From Glycomyces sp. NRRL B-16210 (lineage in GTDB: Bacteria; Actinomycetota; Actinomycetes; Mycobacteriales; Micromonosporaceae), in the NCBI RefSeq assembly GCF_000719515.1, contig NZ_JOGR01000012.1, forward strand, positions 62,001 to 126,000: DNA of 64,000 bases, in the 5' to 3' direction. The notes beneath the pieces are model-generated. The model saw only the letters and a program-made list of their open reading frames with translations, was not told the origin of the DNA and made no database searches. Of this stretch, positions 60,373 to 64,000 are shown in pieces (within the stretch, counting starts at the first letter, position 1; each line of letters opens with the position of its first letter). The position numbers were made by a program, and so were the translations under genes.

Positions 60373-60638
60373 GCCCGACCCCGGGGGCCGGAGGCCCAGC
60401 GCTCGCAATCGGGCCGAAGGCGCTGAGCCCGCAATCGCCGCCGCCCGCCGCGCCCTGTTGTCTGCCGCGCCTTGCCGCCCGAGTGCCGTGGGCCGACACC
60501 TCGCCACCGACCCGCCATCCGCGGCGGGCCGTGCGCCGCCAGCCGGTTCTCTCCCGCTGCGCGTCGACCTTCGCCTGTGGCTCCCAGCGTGTGTTTACAC
60601 CGCCCCCCACTTGCCGGTTTGCCTTTGCCTTTGCCGAA

Positions 60639-60689
60639 GTGTCGGACCCCCGCGTCATTGTTGAATCGGGGGGCCCTGCGCCACGACAC
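60639..60689. repeat. hairpin-forming intergenic repeat, copy 2
   Basis: Same orientation and structure as 60321-60372. The stem positions are kept, and most changes fall in the loop (GTCATTGTTGAA against GCCACAGTTGAA). This pattern suggests a structured repetitive element such as a REP/MITE-like sequence. Confidence 0.8.
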
Positions 60690-60747
60690 GCCCGACCCCG
60701 TGGGGCGGGCGCCACTTCACCCTCCCGAGCAGCACTTGCGCTCTTCA

Positions 60748-60794
60748 CATGTGTGGGGTGGGAACCGGCTTTGCCGGTTCCCACCCCACACATG
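60748..60794. terminator. 22-bp perfect hairpin terminating the right-end operon
   Basis: Arms 60748-60769 and 60773-60794 are perfectly complementary over 22 bases with loop TTT. The stem starts CATGTGTGGGG. It begins 13 bases after the stop codon (60807) of the last gene of the minus-strand operon and would stop readthrough in both directions. Confidence 0.88.
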
Positions 60795-60806
60795 CGGCCC
60801 CCTTCC

Positions 60807-61268
60807 TCAGCCGAGGACCCAGACCGTCATCACCTGCTTCGCCCGTTCGATCACCGGGTCGAGGTTCGCGGCCAGCCACGGATACCTGGCCAGCTGATGC
60901 CGCAGCACCAGATACAGCGCCCGGCTCCGCTCCCGCGCCGACAGCGGCTCCATCAAATGCGGCTCCCCGTACAGGGCCCGCACCGCCGCCTCCACCGCCA
61001 TGAAGTCCGGCGGCGGCTCCGTGTGCCGATCCGCCTCCCGCACCTCGGCCATGAACGCGGCCAACTCATCGGCATCCGCCGGCCCCGCCCCGAGCCCCGC
61101 CCCCGGCCCGAACCGGTACTCGACGCACACCGCGACCATGGCCCGCAGGTAATCGATCGCGATCTTGTCCCCATGCGGCCCGAACTGCGCCCGCAGCTTC
61201 GAAGCCGCATCGAGGTCAGCGGCCGCAAGGGCCTTGATGTGTCTGCGGTGCAACTGCTCGGGACTCAC
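60807..61268 (-). CDS. uncharacterised protein, last gene of four-gene operon
   Basis: A 153-residue helical soluble protein. I chose GTG 61268: it overlaps the upstream stop (GTGA) and has AGAGGAG at good distance, whereas GTG 61277 is too close to that site. The first helix pair 'LHRRHIKALAAADLDAASKLRAQFG...AMVAVCVEYRFG' aligns by eye with the start of the next protein (61265-62020), 'LYRAHATARLRGDTAGARRLAARLG...LLASVVFDELG'. The end 'RAKQVMTVWVLG' resembles the end of the 62024 protein. No family is recognised. A very strong hairpin follows it. Confidence 0.75.
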   Translation of the reverse strand: MSPEQLHRRHIKALAAADLDAASKLRAQFGPHGDKIAIDYLRAMVAVCVEYRFGPGAGLGAGPADADELAAFMAEVREADRHTEPPPDFMAVEAAVRALYGEPHLMEPLSARERSRALYLVLRHQLARYPWLAANLDPVIERAKQVMTVWVLG

Positions 61269-62020
61269 GACGCACACTCCTCTTTATTGTCGGGCCGCCG
61301 AACCGCCCCGCCGAACGCCGACGGCTGCGCCGGTGCCCGCTCGGACATAACCTGCCCGGCGGCGATCGGATCGACGGGCCGGGCCGCTTCGAGCGGTCCG
61401 ACCTCCTGGTCGTCCGGCCCGGACACGGGCGGCTCCGGCGCGGCCGACCCCGACCGCACCGGCTCCCCGCCCGCCGGACCGCTCGGCCACTCCCGACCTC
61501 CCGCCTTACTGCCCGGCGCTTCCGAGCCCGCCGGCACCCCTCTTCCCGGAACCTCCGGCGCCACCCTTGCGTACGCCTCCACGAAGCTCGTCGAGCACAC
61601 CTCCTCCGCCATCTCGAAGTGCTCGGCGAGGTCGGCGTCGCTGATCCCGGGCTCCGTCAGCTCCTCCATCACCGCCCACATGTACCCCGCCTGCTCGTTG
61701 AACGGAATCTCCGCGAGCAGATGGCCCTCATCGAAACAGGCCCGGATCATCGCCTCGGCGTGCAGCGCCCTGAACGTTCCGCCCTCCCGATAGTGCTTGT
61801 CGTGCAACCGCTTCGTGAGTTCGGCAAGGTCACACGGGTCCGGCGCGGTCCCCAACTCGTCGAACACCACCGACGCCAGCAGGTGCAGCACGAACAGCAG
61901 ATGCGCCGCCTCCCCCTCCCGCCCGAGCCGCGCCGCGAGGCGGCGCGCCCCGGCCGTGTCGCCGCGCAGACGCGCGGTCGCATGAGCCCGATACAAGGCC
62001 CTGGTCGATTCATCGTGCAC
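61265..62020 (-). CDS. uncharacterised protein with helical N-half and Pro/Gly-rich tail
   Basis: A 251-residue protein starting with GTG 62020, preceded by GAGGG. Residues 1-150 are helical and resemble the downstream protein. Residues 150-251 are a low-complexity tail rich in Pro, Gly, Ala, Glu and Ser, probably disordered. No signal peptide or membrane helix. It is separated by three bases from the upstream gene and overlaps the downstream one by four, so it is firmly in the operon. Function unknown. Confidence 0.75.
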   Translation of the reverse strand: MHDESTRALYRAHATARLRGDTAGARRLAARLGREGEAAHLLFVLHLLASVVFDELGTAPDPCDLAELTKRLHDKHYREGGTFRALHAEAMIRACFDEGHLLAEIPFNEQAGYMWAVMEELTEPGISDADLAEHFEMAEEVCSTSFVEAYARVAPEVPGRGVPAGSEAPGSKAGGREWPSGPAGGEPVRSGSAAPEPPVSGPDDQEVGPLEAARPVDPIAAGQVMSERAPAQPSAFGGAVRRPDNKEECAS

Positions 62021-62023
62021 GGC

Positions 62024-62395
62024 TCATCCCTCGCATTCCCGTTGGACCGCAGCCCAGACCGTCATCGCCTCCCGCTTCAGCGCGGCCGAGTTCCCGCCCG
62101 TCCGCGCCCATTCCAGGTGAGCCGTCTCCGTGACGTGCAGCTCCGGTTTCCCCGCCGCGAGCCCCGTGAGGTAACCCAGAACCGGCGGGTCGACCTCGGC
62201 GAACGCCACCCACAGCTTCGGCATCTCCGTCAACGTTCCGAATTGGACGGACCGACCGGCGACCGTCGCCTCCGCCAACATCGTCAGCGCCTTGGCATCC
62301 AGGCCCGAGGTGGTGCGCACGGGCAGTGGAATCTCGGCGAGCGCCCTCGCATATTTCGCTCGAAGACGATGCGGTGCAAGCCTTCCTACGCCCAT
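62024..62395 (-). CDS. uncharacterised small protein
   Basis: A 123-residue protein whose ATG 62395 lies inside the end of the upstream gene (10-base overlap). It contains 'TSGLDAKALTMLAEATVAG', 'PKLWVAFAEVDPPVLGYLTGLAAG' and a final helix 'LKREAMTVWAAVQRECEG' that echoes 'RAKQVMTVW' in the last gene of the operon. No membrane segment and no recognised domain. Confidence 0.7.
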   Translation of the reverse strand: MGVGRLAPHRLRAKYARALAEIPLPVRTTSGLDAKALTMLAEATVAGRSVQFGTLTEMPKLWVAFAEVDPPVLGYLTGLAAGKPELHVTETAHLEWARTGGNSAALKREAMTVWAAVQRECEG

Positions 62396-63645
62396 GCCGC
62401 ACCTCCGGCGAAATCGATGATCGGCGCGCTCGCGTTCGAGCCCGCGCCGCGTGCGCGCTGTGCGCCCCGGATCGCCTGTGCGAACCGGGAGGTCCGCACG
62501 GCGTGGTCAGTGCGGTCCACACGTTCGCGCCGCGAGTCGGGAACCGGGCCGGGTCGGTCGTCACCCTTGCGAGGCAAGGGGATCGCCGGAGGACCGGCGG
62601 GCGCCGGTGCCGCTGTCGGGCGAGTGGTCTTGCGCAGCAGCCAGGAGATGCGCCGAAGGGACCGACCGAATCGGCTCGGTGTCCTTGCCTCGCTTGCGGT
62701 GTCGGCCTTCGTTCGGTGCGCCGCTGCGAGGTCGGTGGACTTGTCGAGGAACCGGACCCAGGCGTCCTCCCGCAGCTTGTCGAACCGGTGCGGCGTCTCG
62801 GGACCGCCGGGCGAGGGCCGCCCGACCTCAGGCCAGAACCGGGACTCCTTGCGAGGCCCGGGAGTGGGCCGACCCGACGCGCTCGGCGGCTCGGGAGGCC
62901 GACGGTCATCGCGCCGCCCCCGGGACCGTTCCCGCGAGCCGCCGTCCTCGCTCGCCTCGACCGATTCGGCAGTCCCGCCCGCCATCGACCCCCGGCTGAC
63001 CGCCGCCAACCTGGTGGTGTCGGTTGTTCCAGGCACATCGGCGGCATCGGCGGCTTCGACTGCGTTGACCGCGTCGACGGCTCCAACGGCTCCGGCGGCT
63101 CGGACGGTTCCGGTGGCTCCGGCGGTTCCGGCGGACCCGACCGTTCCAGTCGCTCCGACCGGCCTGCGAAGCCCGGCCAGCTTGGCCAGCCGGGCGAGTT
63201 CGGCCGCTTCAGCGGCCTCGCGGGCCCGGGTGATGCGGGTGCGGCGCTCGTAGAGGGCCTCGGCGTCGTCGGCCCAGGCGGCCTTCTCCGGGTCCTCCTC
63301 GATTTCGGACCACGTGATCGGGTCGGGGAGCTCGTCGCGGCGGTGACGTCCGGTGCGCCGGTCGGGGAACCAACCGGGGGAGCCGAACGGGCCCGGGTCG
63401 AGCACGTCGTAAGGACGGTTCCAGTCGATGACCCAGTCGTCGCCCGGCTTGTGCCGCAGGTGGTCGGGTTCGTGGTGCGGCGATGCGGGGTCGGTCGGGG
63501 TCGGTGCGGGACCGGTGGAGGCCGCCGGGGACGGGACGGAAGTCGGCCCGGTGTAGGCGGCGGAATCGGTGTTGAGGCTCCCGGCGGAGTCGCGGGAATG
63601 GCTGTTTTCAGGTACGCCCGAATAGCGTATCGTCGTAGACGACAC
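62386..63645 (-). CDS. uncharacterised low-complexity protein, first gene of the operon
   Basis: A 419-residue, mostly disordered-looking protein. GTG 63645 has AAGGAG eight bases before it. Residues 1-60 are rich in Ser, Thr, Pro and Ala. Residues about 65-160 look folded (DDWVIDWNRPYDVLDPGPFGSPGWFPDRR, then a charged helix EDPEKAAWADDAEALYERRTRITRAREAAEAAELARLAKL). A Gly/Ala/Val/Thr repeat follows, encoded by imperfect 9-base DNA repeats near 63020-63160. The rest is Arg/Pro/Ser-rich. No known family; it may be a scaffold or nucleic-acid-associated protein. Confidence 0.65.
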   Translation of the reverse strand: MSSTTIRYSGVPENSHSRDSAGSLNTDSAAYTGPTSVPSPAASTGPAPTPTDPASPHHEPDHLRHKPGDDWVIDWNRPYDVLDPGPFGSPGWFPDRRTGRHRRDELPDPITWSEIEEDPEKAAWADDAEALYERRTRITRAREAAEAAELARLAKLAGLRRPVGATGTVGSAGTAGATGTVRAAGAVGAVDAVNAVEAADAADVPGTTDTTRLAAVSRGSMAGGTAESVEASEDGGSRERSRGRRDDRRPPEPPSASGRPTPGPRKESRFWPEVGRPSPGGPETPHRFDKLREDAWVRFLDKSTDLAAAHRTKADTASEARTPSRFGRSLRRISWLLRKTTRPTAAPAPAGPPAIPLPRKGDDRPGPVPDSRRERVDRTDHAVRTSRFAQAIRGAQRARGAGSNASAPIIDFAGGAAWA

Positions 63646-63668
63646 GGAAGGTCTCCTTCTGTTGTCGG

Positions 63669-63712
63669 GCCGCCCGGTGGAGCAGATTGGTAGTCAGTGA
63701 CCACCGGGCGGC
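63669..63712. promoter_or_regulatory. inverted repeat upstream of the four-gene operon
   Basis: GCCGCCCGGTGG (63669-63680) and CCACCGGGCGGC (63701-63712) are perfect 12-base arms around a 20-base spacer. They lie 24 bases before the first start codon of the operon. This could be an operator or a 5' leader hairpin. Confidence 0.5.
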
Positions 63713-64000
63713 GTTTAACATTCTGGCCTATCGATAAAGGCCGATACAAGCTGGATGCCTCGTAAGTTTCTCCGTTCGAGACGTAAGCATTTGGACCGTC
63801 AGCAGTAAAACGCTGGCGTATGTCCGATGATGACTCAACAATCAGGCCAGTGTCAACCAACGGGACAAATGTGTCCAGAACTATTTTGAAACCCGTTGCG
63901 CCACAACGAAGATGGAACGGCCCGAATCAGCAGGCCATAAGGGTAAGGGCTCTGCGGCTACGCCGCAGGGCCCTTACCCAAGCTATGGTGATTCACCGAT
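63713..64000. other. gene-free window end with long hairpin
   Basis: A less GC-rich stretch without a gene. The only structure is an 18-bp hairpin with one G-U pair at 63941-63958/63962-63979 (starting GGGTAAGGGC), probably a terminator for a gene beyond the window or a border of the operon unit. Confidence 0.6.

Noticed and set aside
63020..63160. Short repeats resembling a CRISPR or minisatellite
   Set aside because: They are imperfect 9-base units inside a coding frame that produce a Gly/Ala/Val/Thr-rich stretch. There are no spacers and no cas genes.

Overview
The window is high-GC DNA from an actinobacterium, with GTG/TTG starts, 4-bp ATGA/GTGA gene overlaps and long GC hairpin terminators. 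A family-level guess would be Glycomycetaceae or a relative, but that is inference only. No plasmid, phage or transposase gene and no CRISPR array was seen. Most of the window reads as ordinary chromosome plus one large biosynthetic island.

Left part (0-14.5 kb). A tRNA-Phe gene with its terminator is followed by an uncharacterised protein. Next is a secreted protein with a family 2 cellulose-binding module, whose promoter region carries a CebR-like operator, and then a second large unknown protein. A WYL-domain regulator lies divergent from a small SnoaL-fold protein. A universal stress protein, a D-lactate dehydrogenase, a phosphoketolase and a GNAT/acyl-CoA synthetase fusion then form an apparent low-oxygen or energy-stress group. 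Three of these four genes have a DosR/OsdR-like palindrome upstream.

Zinc region (14.6-23.5 kb). Eight plus-strand genes follow a Zur-box-like palindrome. Four are surface proteins built from 'choice-of-anchor M' repeats (one with an LPXTG anchor, one with a WxL-like C-terminus). One is a DUF916-like membrane protein. The last group is a ZnuA/ZnuC/ZnuB-type ABC importer whose binding protein carries the same repeat inserted between its metal ligands. This reads as a cell-wall zinc capture and import system. A convergent minus-strand Mrp Na+/H+ antiporter operon (mrpAB fusion, C, D, E, F, G) follows at 23.5-29.5 kb, then an AlkD-like DNA glycosylase gene.

Biosynthetic island (30.5-59.3 kb, all minus strand). 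Transcription probably starts near 59.3 kb with a 5306-residue NRPS/PKS hybrid, C-A-T-KS-AT-T-C-A-T-KS-(AT remnant)-T-C-A-T-C. It is followed by a free-standing KS, an ACP, a GSA-type aminotransferase, a degenerate CPBP-fold membrane protein, a type II thioesterase, an MFS exporter and a DUF6790-like membrane protein. An FtsX/MacB-type ABC exporter, a second ACP, a FabF-like KS and a Sfp-type phosphopantetheinyl transferase complete it. No ketoreductase, cis thioesterase, discrete acyltransferase or pathway regulator was found. The set suggests an N-acylated or beta-amino-acylated peptide-polyketide; I do not recognise the product.

Right end (59.3-64 kb). About 1.5 kb of gene-free, less GC-rich DNA holds two copies of a hairpin repeat. 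A four-gene minus-strand operon of unknown proteins follows, bordered by strong perfect or near-perfect hairpins. At least two, possibly three, of these proteins look like diverged paralogues.
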